Assembly (NCBI GenBank): GCA_027620015.1
Contig: JAQCGH010000007.1
Span: 1-57,626, forward strand
Length of the DNA: 57,626 nucleotides
From: Cyanobacteriota bacterium
GTDB lineage: Bacteria > Cyanobacteriota > Cyanobacteriia > PCC-6307 > Cyanobiaceae
Reading direction: 5' to 3'
The translations under genes and the position numbers were made by a program. The notes beneath the pieces were generated by a model. The model did not search any database, was not told the origin of the DNA, and saw only the letters and a program-made list of their open reading frames with translations. Below are positions 8,424 to 18,644 of the stretch, one piece after another. The first letter of the stretch is position 1. Each line of letters begins with the position of its first letter.

Positions 8424-9467
8424 ATGCCCACTGATCAGTCCTGGCCTGACTTGTTGGACCAGCTGCTCAATGGCAAGTCGCTGTCGGCCCAGCAGGCCAC
8501 CGCGCTAATGCAGGGCTGGCTGGCTGAACAGATCGATCCAGTGCTCACCGGCGGGCTACTGGCCGCCCTGCGGGCCAAGGGAGTTAGTGGTGAGGAGCTG
8601 GCTGCAATGGCAGAGGTCTTGCGGCAGGCCTGTCCAATGCCGGTTTCCCGCCCCGAAGTAGCGCTCGTTGATACCTGTGGCACCGGCGGCGATGGGTCTG
8701 ACAGCTTCAATATTTCGACGGCGGTGGCCTTTGTGGCTGCCGCCTGTGGCGCCCATGTGGCAAAACATGGCAACCGTAGTGCCAGTGGCCGGGTGGGCTC
8801 AGCCGATGTGCTGGAGGCGGTGGGCATTCATCTGCAGGCCCCTCAGGAGGATGTGATCGGTGCCTTAACCACGGCGGGAGTGACCTTTCTGTTTGCTCCT
8901 GGCTGGCATCCCGCGCTTATTGGGCTGGCACCCTTGCGGCGAAGCCTTGGGGTGCGGACTATTTTCAATCTGCTCGGTCCATTGGTAAATCCCTTACGGC
9001 CTGAGGCCCAGGTACTTGGGGTTGCCAGGCCTGATCTGCTTGATCCGATGGCTGAAGCTCTGGCTCGGCTGGGCTTGCGCAGAGCGGTGGTCGTGCACGG
9101 TCATGGCGGCCTTGATGAGGCCTCCTTGGCTGGCGTTAATTCCCTACGGCTAGTGGAATCTGGAGTCGTGAGCGTCGACCAGCTTGATCCGGAGGCCTTG
9201 GGCTTGCAGCTGGCCCCGATCACAGATCTGGCGGGCGGAGATCTCACTACCAACAAAGTCATCCTCGAAGCTGTTCTTCAGGGCCGAGGTAACCGTGCCC
9301 AGTCCGATGTGGTGGCCCTCAACGCGGCGCTAGTGCTTTGGGCCGCTGGTCTGACCGACTCGGTGGCCGCCGGTCTGAATTTGGCCCAGCAGGCCATCTC
9401 CAGTGGAGCTGGTTGGCAAGCATTAGAGCGGCTGCGCACAGCCCTGCCAGCCCCCGTTGCGGGATGA
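8424..9467 (+). CDS. trpD: Anthranilate phosphoribosyltransferase
   Basis: The second step of tryptophan synthesis: anthranilate plus PRPP gives phosphoribosylanthranilate. The 347-residue protein contains the glycine-rich PRPP loop DTCGTGGDGSDSFNIST near residue 88, followed by KHGNRSASGRVGSADVLE and the NLLGPLVNPLRPEAQ block. ATG 8424 is used because an upstream in-frame TTG at 8400 falls inside the terminator hairpin. It is followed after 22 bases by carA on the same strand, so both CDS may share a transcript. Confidence 0.96.
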   Translation: MPTDQSWPDLLDQLLNGKSLSAQQATALMQGWLAEQIDPVLTGGLLAALRAKGVSGEELAAMAEVLRQACPMPVSRPEVALVDTCGTGGDGSDSFNISTAVAFVAAACGAHVAKHGNRSASGRVGSADVLEAVGIHLQAPQEDVIGALTTAGVTFLFAPGWHPALIGLAPLRRSLGVRTIFNLLGPLVNPLRPEAQVLGVARPDLLDPMAEALARLGLRRAVVVHGHGGLDEASLAGVNSLRLVESGVVSVDQLDPEALGLQLAPITDLAGGDLTTNKVILEAVLQGRGNRAQSDVVALNAALVLWAAGLTDSVAAGLNLAQQAISSGAGWQALERLRTALPAPVAG

Positions 9468-9489
9468 TCGCATCAACTGCCATTAACCC

Positions 9490-10626
9490 GTGAGCGAGCA
9501 CACTGCCTCTGCCTTGCTGGTGTTGGCCGACGGCACTGTTCTCCGCGGTGAAGCCTTCGGGGCCATGGGCACAGCCATCGGAGAAGTGGTGTTCAACACC
9601 GGTATGACCGGTTATCAGGAAGTCATGACTGACCCGAGTTACTCCGGGCAGTTGGTCACTTTTACCTACCCAGAATTAGGCAATACCGGGGTCAACGATG
9701 CCGATCAGGAATCCGATCGTCCTCATGTCCGGGGGGTGATCGCTCGCCAGCTTTCACCTTGTTCCAGTAACTGGCGCTCCCAAGGAGACTTAAACGGCTG
9801 GCTGCTCCGCCACGGAGTGGTTGGAATTAGCTCGGTAGATACCCGAGCTCTGGTGCGTCATCTCCGTGAGGGCGGCGCGATTAATGGGGCAATTTGTAGT
9901 GATGGCAGCTCTGCTACGGCCCTGCTTGATCAAGTGCGCTCGGCTCCCTCGATGCAGGGCCTGAACCTGGCAGCCGCTGTTACCACCTCTAAGCCATATC
10001 GCTGGGTTCAAAGCTGTGGGGTGGCTTTTGATGCCCGTTTGCAATTCCAGCCCGATCGTCCATACCGGGTGGTGGCAATTGATTTAGGAATTAAGCGGGC
10101 GATCCTTGAGCGTCTTGCGGCCCACGGCTGTGAAGTGACCGTACTTCCAGCTGATGCAAGCTTGGAGCAGGTTGTTTATTACAAGCCAGAGGGTGTGTTC
10201 CTCTCCAATGGGCCTGGCGATCCTGCTGCAGTTAACTCTGCAATAGAGCTCGCCAAAGGGCTAATCGCCATGCCAAATCTCCCCCTGTTTGGCATCTGCT
10301 TAGGCCACCAAATCCTGGGGCTTGCCCTAGGAGGAACCACTTTTAAAATGGGTTTTGGTCATCGCGGTCTTAATCATCCCTGCGGCAGCCCAGGCCAGGT
10401 GGAGATCACCAGTCAAAACCATGGTTTTGCCATAGCGCCCGAATCCCTGCCCGCCGACCGAGTGCGGGTAACTCACCGGAACCTCAACGACCACACAGTG
10501 GCCGCGCTTGAGTTGCTTGAAGCGCCGGTGTTTGGCGTTCAGTACCACCCGGAGGCCAGTCCCGGTCCACATGATGCAGACCATCATTTTGCTCACTTCA
10601 CTGCCTTGATGGCCAGCCGCCGCTGA
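9490..10626 (+). CDS. carA: Carbamoyl-phosphate synthase small subunit
   Basis: The glutamine amidotransferase subunit that supplies ammonia to CarB for arginine and pyrimidine synthesis. The 378-residue protein has the CarA-specific N-terminal domain ([19 protein letters not shown] near 36) and a class I amidotransferase domain with catalytic cysteine in GICLGHQ near 270 and the His/Glu pair in [11 protein letters not shown] near 355. The start is GTG 9490. A broken STAS gene follows, then Mini-III RNase. Confidence 0.96.
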   Translation: MSEHTASALLVLADGTVLRGEAFGAMGTAIGEVVFNTGMTGYQEVMTDPSYSGQLVTFTYPELGNTGVNDADQESDRPHVRGVIARQLSPCSSNWRSQGDLNGWLLRHGVVGISSVDTRALVRHLREGGAINGAICSDGSSATALLDQVRSAPSMQGLNLAAAVTTSKPYRWVQSCGVAFDARLQFQPDRPYRVVAIDLGIKRAILERLAAHGCEVTVLPADASLEQVVYYKPEGVFLSNGPGDPAAVNSAIELAKGLIAMPNLPLFGICLGHQILGLALGGTTFKMGFGHRGLNHPCGSPGQVEITSQNHGFAIAPESLPADRVRVTHRNLNDHTVAALELLEAPVFGVQYHPEASPGPHDADHHFAHFTALMASRR

Positions 10627-10703
10627 CGCCTCTTTGTTGCGTCTTCTGCAGCGTCAAATTTGCTCTCTACACTTCGCCGCAGAACTGATCGAGGACTCGA
10701 ACC

Positions 10704-11066
10704 ATTTACGACCTGCAGCGATTGACGGTCTCTCTGCGAGGTGGCTATGAGCATCATGCCCAGTGCAAGCTATCTCGCTTCACTGGCCAGCTAGATGCCT
10801 ACTCCGACAAACATTTCGGGGACTTTGTGGTCTCTCACAGCTGCAATGGTTAGCCTTTGGTGATAGATCTCAGTCAAATCGACTTTCTCGACACCTCAGG
10901 TCTTGTCGCTCGAGTACAGCTTGCTAAGTAGTCCAACAGTGATCGTTAGAAGTTATTGGTGGTGGGTAATCCCCGCTTTGTTCAGACCGTGAAGCGTATG
11001 CGTCTAGAAAAATTTCTGCATCTTCAGCCCGACCTAGAAAGAGCTCTTGGCAACCTCGCCTCTTGA
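10704..11066 (+). pseudogene. STAS-domain anti-sigma-factor antagonist, broken by three TAG codons
   Basis: One uninterrupted frame of 120 codons reads as a SpoIIAA-type STAS protein: LQRLTVSLRGG, then SRFTGQLDAYSDKHF, the phospho-acceptor region VIDLSQIDFLDTSGL, and LLVVGNPRFVQTVKRMRLEKFL. It is interrupted by TAG at 10851-10853, 10929-10931 and 10947-10949, with no frameshift. There is no ATG at the expected start; ATT at 10704 sits 8 bases after a GAGG sequence at 10691-10694, as if ATG had changed to ATT. Intact relatives antagonise anti-sigma factors, with a serine of the DTSGL motif as phosphorylation target. I read it as a recent pseudogene. The stop overlaps the beginning of the Mini-III RNase frame by 20 bases. 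Confidence 0.85.
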
Positions 11067-11490
11067 TCAGGGAATGGCTGAGTTGCGTACCGCTTCAAAC
11101 TGGCTAGCTGGTCTTGCTCCCCATCGTCCCCAGAGCGAATTAGGCCCGCTACAGCTGGCCTGGCTTGGTGATGCGGTCTGGGAGCTTCATCACCGTTTGC
11201 AGCGCTGTCAGCGTCCAGGTCGCTCCCACACCCTGCACCAAGAGGTTGTTCAGGTTGTGCGTGCCGACGCCCAGGCACTGGCATTGGCGAGACTTGACCA
11301 GCAGCTCACTGATGCTGAGCGAGACCTTGTGCGCCGGGGCCGAAATCGGGCTGGCAGGGGTCCCCGGCGGGGCGATGCGGCGGCCTATGGCCAAGCAACG
11401 GGCCTTGAGGCACTGCTCGGTTGGTTGTTTCTCCACGAGCCTGCCCGGTTAGCCGAGCTGCTAGATCACTTGGAGGAGATCGATCCATAA
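11047..11490 (+). CDS. mrnC: Mini-ribonuclease III
   Basis: A 147-residue RNase III-type protein lacking the double-stranded RNA-binding domain. In Bacillus and cyanobacteria this type trims 23S rRNA precursor ends. The signature LAWLGDAVWELHHRL near residue 36 holds the catalytic aspartate; a second conserved block, RGRNRAG...AAAYGQATGLEALLGWLF, contains the acidic residue near the end. TTG 11047 lies inside the end of the STAS pseudogene; ATG 11074 (MAELRTASNWL) is an equally possible start. The neighbour rlmB modifies the same rRNA, which fits a ribosome-maturation cluster. Confidence 0.88.
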   Translation: MATSPLDQGMAELRTASNWLAGLAPHRPQSELGPLQLAWLGDAVWELHHRLQRCQRPGRSHTLHQEVVQVVRADAQALALARLDQQLTDAERDLVRRGRNRAGRGPRRGDAAAYGQATGLEALLGWLFLHEPARLAELLDHLEEIDP

Positions 11491-11505
11491 CCTGCAGACG
11501 TTGCC

Positions 11506-13161
11506 ATGAGCCCACGATTTGAACGCCGTCCAGAGAAGCGGACGGGGGGCGGTGCCCGCGGGGCTGGCCGCCCTCAGCGCTTCAGCGGTCCAAAGCCTGA
11601 ATGGCGACGCGATGGAGCTGGTGAAGGTCGTGAGGGTCGTGAAGGACGTGAAGGTCGTGAAGGACCAAGAGACAGGGATCCCCGGCGCGAAAGTGGTGCC
11701 CGCCCCGTTTCCCGAGGTGTATCTCGTTTCCAGCCGCGCCGTGATGGGACAGCCGATCGCCCGAGCAGTCGGGGCGAGCGCCGACCATTTGAACGGCGTG
11801 GTGACAGCGATCGGCCGTCCTTTGACCGCCCGCCGACACCCCGTTTCTCTAGTGATCGCTCTGGCACCGATAGCAAGCCCTACGAGCGGCGTGCTGGTGG
11901 CCGCTTTGAAGGTCGTCCCCAGGGACGCCGTCCCGACTCAGGTCGTCCTGATGTCCGTCGCTTTGAAGAGGGCGGTCGAGCTGATGGGCGGCGTTTTGAT
12001 GGAGGGGGTCGTACTGCGCCCAGCAGGTTCGCTGCAAAACCTCTGATCGTCGACGCCGACACCCTACCCATTAGCGGCGATGCAGAGCGCCACAGCGTCG
12101 ATCCCAGCACCGATTTGATCTGGGGTCGACATCCGGCCCAGGCGGCATTGGAAAGCGGTCGACCGATTCACCGTGTTTGGTGCACCCCAGAAATGCGCTT
12201 CAGCCCCAAGTTTTTGCAATTGCTGCGCGAGGCCAAGGCATCGGGGGTGCTGGTTGAGGAGGTCACCTGGGCGCGCCTGGGTCAGCTCACCGGTGGTGCG
12301 GTGCACCAAGGCATCACCCTGCAGACAGCGGCGGCTGAGACCCTTGACCTGCAGACCTTGATGGAGGGCTGCTCAACTATTGGCGAGCCAGCTTTACTAA
12401 TGGCGGTAGACGGTCTTACTGATCCTCAAAACCTTGGCGCAATTGTGCGCAGCGCCGAAGCACTTGGTGCCCATGGCCTGGTTTTGCCCCAGCGCCGCAG
12501 CGCTGGACTGACTGGCTCGGTGGCCAAGGTGGCTGCAGGCGCTCTTGAGCACTTACCCGTGGCACGCGTGGTTAACCTCAATCGCGCCCTAGATACTCTC
12601 AAGCAGGATGGCTATCGGGTCGTTGGTCTTGCAGCAGAGGGCACAGTCAGCCTTGAGGAGGCCGATTTGGATGGACCCCTGGTAATTGTTACCGGTTCAG
12701 AGAGTGATGGCCTTTCCATGCTCACCCGCCGCAACTGCAATCAGCTGGTTCGCATTCCCCTGCGTGGCGCAACACCAAGCCTGAATGCTTCTGTGGCTAC
12801 CGCCCTGCTCCTCTACGAGGTGGCTAGGCGTGGCTGGATGAAGGGATTAAGTGGCTCTCAGCCCGCTCCGCGTTTGGTGCGCCCCCAGCTGCCAGCTCCA
12901 GCTGCCAGCTCTGAACCCGATGAGGCGCCTCAAGTACCCGAAATGACCCTTGCAGAGGCGGATCATCTGCCTTTCGACCAGCTGGAAAAATCCCCTGAGC
13001 TTTTGCAGCAAAAAGAGGCTCAGCTGTGGCTGGATGATCAGCCAAAACAATTGGCTGAGCAGCAGATTGCCGAGTCCATCCCGGCTGACCAAGAACCTTT
13101 AACCGACCTAAGTTCTGATCAAGTCGTCAGGTCTGGGTTTATTGGGGATATTCAACTGTGA
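11506..13161 (+). CDS. rlmB: 23S rRNA 2'-O-ribose methyltransferase, TrmH/RlmB family, with long extensions
   Basis: SAM-dependent SpoU/TrmH-family methyltransferase. The catalytic part, about residues 200-445, has the substrate-binding domain (LIWGRHPAQAALES) and the knotted domain motifs DGLTDPQNLGAIVRSAEALGA, VTGSESDGLS and the final LNASVATALLLYE. The family is normally about 250 residues; this one has 551. Residues 1-170 are a disordered Arg/Gly/Glu/Asp-rich stretch containing four consecutive GRE triplets, likely RNA- or ribosome-binding. The last 100 residues are an acidic, Gln/Glu-rich tail. It starts 15 bases after the Mini-III gene. G2251 specificity is inferred from family membership. 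Confidence 0.9.
   Translation: MSPRFERRPEKRTGGGARGAGRPQRFSGPKPEWRRDGAGEGREGREGREGREGPRDRDPRRESGARPVSRGVSRFQPRRDGTADRPSSRGERRPFERRGDSDRPSFDRPPTPRFSSDRSGTDSKPYERRAGGRFEGRPQGRRPDSGRPDVRRFEEGGRADGRRFDGGGRTAPSRFAAKPLIVDADTLPISGDAERHSVDPSTDLIWGRHPAQAALESGRPIHRVWCTPEMRFSPKFLQLLREAKASGVLVEEVTWARLGQLTGGAVHQGITLQTAAAETLDLQTLMEGCSTIGEPALLMAVDGLTDPQNLGAIVRSAEALGAHGLVLPQRRSAGLTGSVAKVAAGALEHLPVARVVNLNRALDTLKQDGYRVVGLAAEGTVSLEEADLDGPLVIVTGSESDGLSMLTRRNCNQLVRIPLRGATPSLNASVATALLLYEVARRGWMKGLSGSQPAPRLVRPQLPAPAASSEPDEAPQVPEMTLAEADHLPFDQLEKSPELLQQKEAQLWLDDQPKQLAEQQIAESIPADQEPLTDLSSDQVVRSGFIGDIQL
11623..11664 (+). repeat. Nine-base tandem repeat encoding Gly-Arg-Glu
   Basis: Four and a half copies of a 9-base unit (GGT CGT GAA with GGA/GAG variants) inside the 5' part of rlmB. 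It encodes GRE repeats in the disordered arm. Because the period is a multiple of three, slippage would change arm length without breaking the frame. Confidence 0.85.
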
Positions 13162-13222
13162 CTACCCCATTAAAAGTCGGTACCTGGGCCGGGCAGAATG
13201 GACAACAAGCCGCACCTGCCTC

Positions 13223-13462
13223 ATGAATCCCCTGCTGTGGCCATTGCGCAGCTGCGCCAATGGACTGGGTCTGGCCTGGTGGGCACGGGTAGAGACCCAT
13301 TCCCCCCACGCTGTTTATTGGTTTGGACCCTTCGTGCGCCGCGGCACGCTTGAAAGCAATCTGCCTGCTTTCTTAAATGACCTCCGGGCCGAATCTCCCG
13401 CTTCAGTTGATCACCAGCTACTGCGCACTCGTAGGGGGGAACCTCTCACCGAGCTCGACTGA
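13223..13462 (+). CDS. DUF1816 domain protein
   Basis: A 79-residue protein of the cyanobacterial DUF1816 family. The core is AWWARVETHSPHAVYWFGPF followed by a short helical segment that ends ...FLNDL. The function is unknown; some family members are linked to phycobilisome linker-type proteins, but nothing here shows that. ATG 13223 is chosen because homology begins at once; a longer frame would overlap rlmB. It lies between rlmB and gatA on the same strand. Confidence 0.85.
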   Translation: MNPLLWPLRSCANGLGLAWWARVETHSPHAVYWFGPFVRRGTLESNLPAFLNDLRAESPASVDHQLLRTRRGEPLTELD

Positions 13463-13519
13463 GGGCTAGAAGCCGTTGGCTCTGGCTGATAGCGTCAAAT
13501 TTAATTGGCACCAGGGTTG

Positions 13520-14980
13520 ATGGGGATTGCTCAATGGCGTCAACAACTGCTTAAAGGCGAGGTTTCCGCCCGTGAACTCACCGATCACCATCTGGCCCGC
13601 ATCCAGGCTGTAGATCCCACCGTTCACGCCTATCTCGAGATAACTGCTGAGCGGGCGAGGGCAGATGCGGACCGTATCGACGCCCGCCGGGCCTCTGGAG
13701 AAGCTTTGCCCCCCCTGGCAGGAATTCCACTGGCTATTAAAGACAACCTTTGCACTAAGGGGGTTACTACTACCTGCTCAAGCCTCATGCTGGAGCACTT
13801 CGTGCCTCCATATGAGAGCACGGTTACCTCCCGCCTTTGGGAGGCGGGAGGCGTCTTGCTTGGTAAGACAAATCTCGATGAGTTCGCCATGGGCAGCTCC
13901 ACCGAGACCTCAGCCTTCGGCCCCAGCCGAAACCCTTGGAACCCAGAAAGGGTGCCTGGTGGTAGCTCCGGTGGCAGCGCCGCCGCGGTGGCTGCAGGCG
14001 AGTGCATCGCTGCCCTTGGCTCTGATACGGGCGGCTCGATTCGCCAGCCAGCCTCCTTTTGCGGGGTGGTGGGATTGAAGCCAACCTACGGGCGAGTTAG
14101 CCGCTACGGCTTGGTCGCGTTCGCCAGTTCCCTCGATCAGGTGGGCCCCTTCACTACCTCGGTGGCCGATGCGGCCGAGCTGCTGCAAGTGATCGCTGGT
14201 GCGGATCCGCGCGATGCCACTTGCCTGCAGGCACCTGTGCCCGATTACGTCGCGGCCCTTGATCAGCCTGTTGCTGGTTTGAGGGTGGGCATGGTGCGTG
14301 AGTGTTTCGAGGTTGAAGGCCTTGATCCCCGGGTGAAGGCTGCGGTGTTGGCGGCTGCCGCCCAGCTCGAGGCCCTGGGCTGCGAGCTGGTGGATGTGAG
14401 CTGTCCCCGTTTTAACGACGGCATCGCCACCTACTACGTGATTGCGCCCTCTGAGGCTTCTGCAAACCTCGCTCGCTACGACGGCGTCAAATACGGCTAC
14501 CGGGCTTTGGATGCCACCAATCTTGCCGAGATGACGGCCCGCAGCCGTGTCGAGGGATTTGGCGATGAGGTTCAGCGCCGCATCCTGATCGGTACCTACG
14601 CCCTCTCTGCGGGATATGTGGATGCCTACTACAAGAAGGCGCAGCAGGTGCGCACCTTGATTCGGCGCGACTTTGAACGGGCCTTTGAGTCGGTGGATGT
14701 GCTGCTAACCCCAACCTCTCCCACCACAGCTTTTGGCTTTGGCACCCACAGCGACGACCCTTTGGCGATGTATCTCGCCGACCTGCTCACGATCCCGGCG
14801 AACATGGCTGGCCTACCTGCCATCAATGTGCCTTGTGGCTTTGATCACGATGGCCTGCCAATTGGCTTGCAGCTGATCACTGGGGTGCTCGAAGAGCCGC
14901 GCCTGCTTCAGGTGGCACATCACTACGAACTTGCTTCCCAGGTTATGAAGGCTCGCCCTATAGCCCGATTGGTGCCCTAG
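13520..14980 (+). CDS. gatA: Glutamyl-tRNA(Gln) amidotransferase subunit A
   Basis: The amidase subunit of GatCAB, which converts Glu-tRNA(Gln) to Gln-tRNA(Gln). The 486-residue protein has the amidase-signature Ser-cisSer-Lys triad: lysine in [13 protein letters not shown] near 77, serine in [15 protein letters not shown] near 155, and nucleophile serine in [12 protein letters not shown] near 177. Family blocks [15 protein letters not shown] and [19 protein letters not shown] are present. ATG 13520 is preferred to an in-frame TTG five codons upstream. gatA and dnaE stand together, as in other picocyanobacteria. Confidence 0.96.
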   Translation: MGIAQWRQQLLKGEVSARELTDHHLARIQAVDPTVHAYLEITAERARADADRIDARRASGEALPPLAGIPLAIKDNLCTKGVTTTCSSLMLEHFVPPYESTVTSRLWEAGGVLLGKTNLDEFAMGSSTETSAFGPSRNPWNPERVPGGSSGGSAAAVAAGECIAALGSDTGGSIRQPASFCGVVGLKPTYGRVSRYGLVAFASSLDQVGPFTTSVADAAELLQVIAGADPRDATCLQAPVPDYVAALDQPVAGLRVGMVRECFEVEGLDPRVKAAVLAAAAQLEALGCELVDVSCPRFNDGIATYYVIAPSEASANLARYDGVKYGYRALDATNLAEMTARSRVEGFGDEVQRRILIGTYALSAGYVDAYYKKAQQVRTLIRRDFERAFESVDVLLTPTSPTTAFGFGTHSDDPLAMYLADLLTIPANMAGLPAINVPCGFDHDGLPIGLQLITGVLEEPRLLQVAHHYELASQVMKARPIARLVP

Positions 14981-15092
14981 GCCCTGGTACTAGATCTAGT
15001 GGTTTTATTTGGGCAAGTGCACGAATGACACTGGATCTTGAGTAGTCCCCTACTTTAGGGAAGCTTCCGACGCCCTCCGGTTAGAGCTCCCT

Positions 15093-18000
15093 TTGGCCTT
15101 CGTTCCGCTCCACAACCACAGCGATTACAGCCTTCTAGACGGGGCGAGCCAGTTGCCGGAGATGGTGGATCGGGCCGTGGAGCTCGGAATGCCAGCCCTT
15201 GCACTCACAGACCACGGCGTCATGTATGGCGCCATTGAGTTGCTCAAGCTTTGCAGTAAGGCTGGGATCAAGCCGATCATCGGCAATGAGATGTATGTCA
15301 TCAATGGCTCCATTGATGACCCTCAGCAGAAAAAGGAGCGTCGTTACCACCTGGTGGTGCTGGCCAAAAATGCGGTCGGTTACCGCAACCTGGTGAAGCT
15401 CACAAGTATCAGCCACCTACGCGGCATGCGAGGTCGGGGCATTTTTGCCCGTGCCTGTATCGACAAGCAATTGTTGAGCCAGTACAGCGAAGGGTTGATC
15501 GTGGCTACTGCTTGCCTGGGTGGTGAAATTCCCCAAGCGATATTGCATAACCGGCCTGATGCTGCACGCGAGGTTGCCTGTTGGTATCAACGCACTTTTG
15601 GCGACGACTTCTATCTGGAGATCCAGGATCATGGCAGCATCGAAGATCGAATCGTCAACACCGAGATTGTCCGCATTGGCAAAGAGCTTGGAATTGAGCT
15701 AATTGCCACAAACGATGCTCATTACCTCAGTGCAAACGACGTAGAAGCTCATGACGCGCTGCTGTGCGTGCTCACAGGCAAGTTGATCAGCGACGAGAAA
15801 CGTCTTCGTTACACGGGTACCGAATACATCAAAGGGGAGGCCGAGATGCTTTCTCTGTTTAATGACCACCTGCCATCTGAGCTGATTGAGCGGGCTGTGG
15901 CCAACACAGCCAAGGTGGCTGAGAAGGTGGAGTCTTACGACATCCTTGGCCGTTATCAGATGCCTCGCTTCCCGATCCCGGAGGGGCATACTGCGGTCAG
16001 CTATCTCACTGAGGTTGCTGAGAAAGGTCTAAGACAGCGCCTGCGACTGGCTGATGGCTTTGGCTTCGAGCCCGAATATGGCGAGCGTCTCGCCTTTGAG
16101 CTTCAGGTAATGGATCAGATGGGCTTCCCCACCTATTTCCTGGTGGTGTGGGACTACATACGCTTCGCCAGAGATAACGGCATACCTGTGGGGCCGGGTC
16201 GTGGTTCAGCTGCTGGTTCCTTAGTGGCCTACGCCTTAGGGATTACTAATATTGACCCAGTTACTAATGGCTTGCTGTTTGAGCGGTTCTTGAACCCTGA
16301 GCGTAAGTCGATGCCTGATATTGATACCGATTTCTGTATCGAGCGCCGTAGCGAAGTTATCGACTACGTTACTAAGCGCTATGGCGAAGAGAAGGTGGCT
16401 CAGATAATCACCTTCAATCGTATGACTTCAAAAGCGGTGCTAAAGGATGTGGCCCGCGTGCTCGATATCCCTTATGGCGACGCGGATCGCTTGGCCAAGT
16501 TGATCCCCGTGGTGCGAGGCAAGCCTGCCAAGCTCAAGGAAATGATCGGAGCTGAATCCCCGGCTCCCGAATTTCGCGAGAAATACGAAAAAGATCCGGT
16601 GGTTCAGCGGTGGATTGATATGGCAATGCGTATTGAGGGCACAAACAAGACTTTTGGCGTACATGCGGCTGGAGTTGTGATTGCTGCGGAGCCCCTTGAT
16701 GAGTTGGTACCCCTGCAACGTAATAATGACGGCCAGGTAATTACCCAATACTTTATGGAAGATGTGGAGTCGATGGGTCTTCTAAAAATGGACTTCCTCG
16801 GCCTCAAAAATCTCACGATGATCGATAAAACTGTTGATCTTGTGCGGCAACATAGTGGTATTAAGGTTGATCCGGACGACTTACCTCTCAATGATGCAGG
16901 TACCTATGCCCTGCTTGCCCGTGGCGATTTGGAGGGCATCTTTCAGCTTGAATCAAGCGGCATGCGCCAGATTGTTCGTGATCTCAAGCCTACTTCGCTT
17001 CAGGATATATCTTCTATTTTGGCACTGTACAGACCTGGTCCATTAGATGCAGGCCTGATCCCTAGATTTATTAATCGCAAGCATGGTCGTGAGGCAATTG
17101 ACGTAGCCCACGTGAAGCTCGAGCCAATTCTTAAAGAGACTTACGGGATAATGGTTTACCAAGAACAGATCATGAAGATAGCTCAGGAGTTAGCTGGCTA
17201 TTCCCTTGGTGAAGCAGACCTCTTGCGTAGGGCGATGGGTAAGAAGAAAAAGAGTGAGATGGCGAAGCACCAGAGTCTTTTTATTAGCGGTGCTACGGAG
17301 CGTGGTGTCGAACCGCAAATAGCGGAGGCGTTGTTTGAGCAGATGGTTTTATTTGCCGAATATTGTTTCAACAAGAGCCATTCAACTGCCTATGGCGCTG
17401 TGACCTATCAAACCGCATACCTGAAGGCTCATTACCCAGTTGCCTACATGGCAGCGTTGCTCACAGTGAATGCCGGTGACTCGGCCAAGGTGCAGCGATA
17501 TATCGCAAATTGCAATGCCATGGGTATAGAAGTGATGCCCCCCGATGTAAATGCTTCCGGAATAGATTTTACACCCGTTGGTGATCGAATTTTGTTTGGT
17601 CTTTCGGCCGTTCGTAATCTAGGAGATGGGGCGATTTGCCAATTGATTGAAGCACGATCTGGCGATGGTCAATTTAACTCCTTGGCCGAGCTATGTAATC
17701 GCATTCCTGGTCAGCAGCTTAACCGCCGCGCTTTAGAGGCCCTGATCCATTCAGGAGCACTTGATGCCCTCGAGCCAATGGGTAATCGGGCCCAACTGAT
17801 GGCTGATCTGGATCTGGTGATCGACTGGGCAAGCTCCCGTGCCAAGGATCGGGCAAGCGGTCAGGGCAATCTTTTTGACTTGTTTGGCGCCCAGGCTGCA
17901 AACGACTCTGCTGGTAATTCCGATGCCACCGGTTTGGTTGATATTAGCACCGCTCCAAAGGCTGCTCCGGTGAGTGACTATCCCCCAACTGAAAAACTAC

Positions 18001-18635
18001 GCTTGGAAAAGGAACTGGTGGGCTTCTATTTATCCGATCATCCCCTCAAGCAGTTGGCCCAGCAGGTGAAGTTGCTCTCGCCGATCTCTCTGGGCAATCT
18101 TGAGGAGATGCCTGATAAGGCAAAGGTGAGCGCAATCGTGATGGTGCCTGAGCTGCGTCAAGTGAACACCCGCAAGGGAGACAGAATGGCAGTGTTACAG
18201 CTTGAGGATTTAACCGGAAGCTGTGAGGCGGTTGTGTTTCCTAAAAGCTATGCACGTTTAGCCGACCACCTAATTGTGGATGCGCGCTTGCTGGTGTGGG
18301 CTTCGGTGGACCGCCGCGATGACCGAGTGCAATTAATTGTTGATGATTGCCGTTCCATTGACGATCTGCAGTTGTTGATGGTCGATTTGCCTGCTGATCA
18401 GGCCGCAGACATCGCCATTCAGCACCGTCTTCGCGAGTGCCTACATCTCCACAAGCCGGCACAGGATGAGGCTGGCCAGCGTGTGCCTGTGGTGGCATTG
18501 GTTCGTCAGGGGGGGCAGACCCGCTTCGTGCGACTTGGCCCCCAATTCTGCGTCGGCGATGTGAGCGCCGCCATTGATACTCTTACTGCTGCAGATTTTC
18601 AGGCTCGCATCAGCTCACGGCTCTTGGTGGCTTGA
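15093..18635 (+). CDS. dnaE: DNA polymerase III alpha subunit
   Basis: The replicative DNA polymerase of the chromosome, 1180 residues, a normal DnaE1 length. The PHP domain starts at once ([15 protein letters not shown]). The palm includes [18 protein letters not shown] near 370 and the catalytic aspartates in PDIDTDF near 410. The finger region and the helix-hairpin-helix follow, and a C-terminal OB-fold ([21 protein letters not shown]) lies near 1020. The start is TTG 15093, directly before the conserved PHP sequence, with no strong Shine-Dalgarno. A short inverted repeat CCCTA/TAGGG lies at about 15047-15060 upstream. It converges on the PAM68 gene with a 9-base gap. Confidence 0.97.
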   Translation: MAFVPLHNHSDYSLLDGASQLPEMVDRAVELGMPALALTDHGVMYGAIELLKLCSKAGIKPIIGNEMYVINGSIDDPQQKKERRYHLVVLAKNAVGYRNLVKLTSISHLRGMRGRGIFARACIDKQLLSQYSEGLIVATACLGGEIPQAILHNRPDAAREVACWYQRTFGDDFYLEIQDHGSIEDRIVNTEIVRIGKELGIELIATNDAHYLSANDVEAHDALLCVLTGKLISDEKRLRYTGTEYIKGEAEMLSLFNDHLPSELIERAVANTAKVAEKVESYDILGRYQMPRFPIPEGHTAVSYLTEVAEKGLRQRLRLADGFGFEPEYGERLAFELQVMDQMGFPTYFLVVWDYIRFARDNGIPVGPGRGSAAGSLVAYALGITNIDPVTNGLLFERFLNPERKSMPDIDTDFCIERRSEVIDYVTKRYGEEKVAQIITFNRMTSKAVLKDVARVLDIPYGDADRLAKLIPVVRGKPAKLKEMIGAESPAPEFREKYEKDPVVQRWIDMAMRIEGTNKTFGVHAAGVVIAAEPLDELVPLQRNNDGQVITQYFMEDVESMGLLKMDFLGLKNLTMIDKTVDLVRQHSGIKVDPDDLPLNDAGTYALLARGDLEGIFQLESSGMRQIVRDLKPTSLQDISSILALYRPGPLDAGLIPRFINRKHGREAIDVAHVKLEPILKETYGIMVYQEQIMKIAQELAGYSLGEADLLRRAMGKKKKSEMAKHQSLFISGATERGVEPQIAEALFEQMVLFAEYCFNKSHSTAYGAVTYQTAYLKAHYPVAYMAALLTVNAGDSAKVQRYIANCNAMGIEVMPPDVNASGIDFTPVGDRILFGLSAVRNLGDGAICQLIEARSGDGQFNSLAELCNRIPGQQLNRRALEALIHSGALDALEPMGNRAQLMADLDLVIDWASSRAKDRASGQGNLFDLFGAQAANDSAGNSDATGLVDISTAPKAAPVSDYPPTEKLRLEKELVGFYLSDHPLKQLAQQVKLLSPISLGNLEEMPDKAKVSAIVMVPELRQVNTRKGDRMAVLQLEDLTGSCEAVVFPKSYARLADHLIVDARLLVWASVDRRDDRVQLIVDDCRSIDDLQLLMVDLPADQAADIAIQHRLRECLHLHKPAQDEAGQRVPVVALVRQGGQTRFVRLGPQFCVGDVSAAIDTLTAADFQARISSRLLVA

Positions 18636-18644
18636 GTTGGTTAA

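Noticed and set aside
10691-10765. A tRNA T-loop-like sequence (GGACTCGAACC) after carA
   Set aside because: No paired T stem, acceptor stem or anticodon arm can be built around it; it lies at the start of the STAS pseudogene and is chance.
10851-10949. Amber (TAG) recoding as an explanation of the STAS gene
   Set aside because: No other gene in the window has an internal TAG, TAG is used as a normal stop (e.g. apcF), and the start codon is also lost. A pseudogene is the simpler reading.
11519-12046. Long open frames in other phases and on the minus strand within the 5' part of rlmB
   Set aside because: They are by-products of the repetitive Arg/Gly-rich coding sequence; the products are low in complexity and have no start context.
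14988-15005. ACTAGATCTAGT palindrome after gatA as a terminator
   Set aside because: A perfect palindrome followed by TTTTATTT, but with four usable base pairs around a GATC loop it is too unstable for a confident call.
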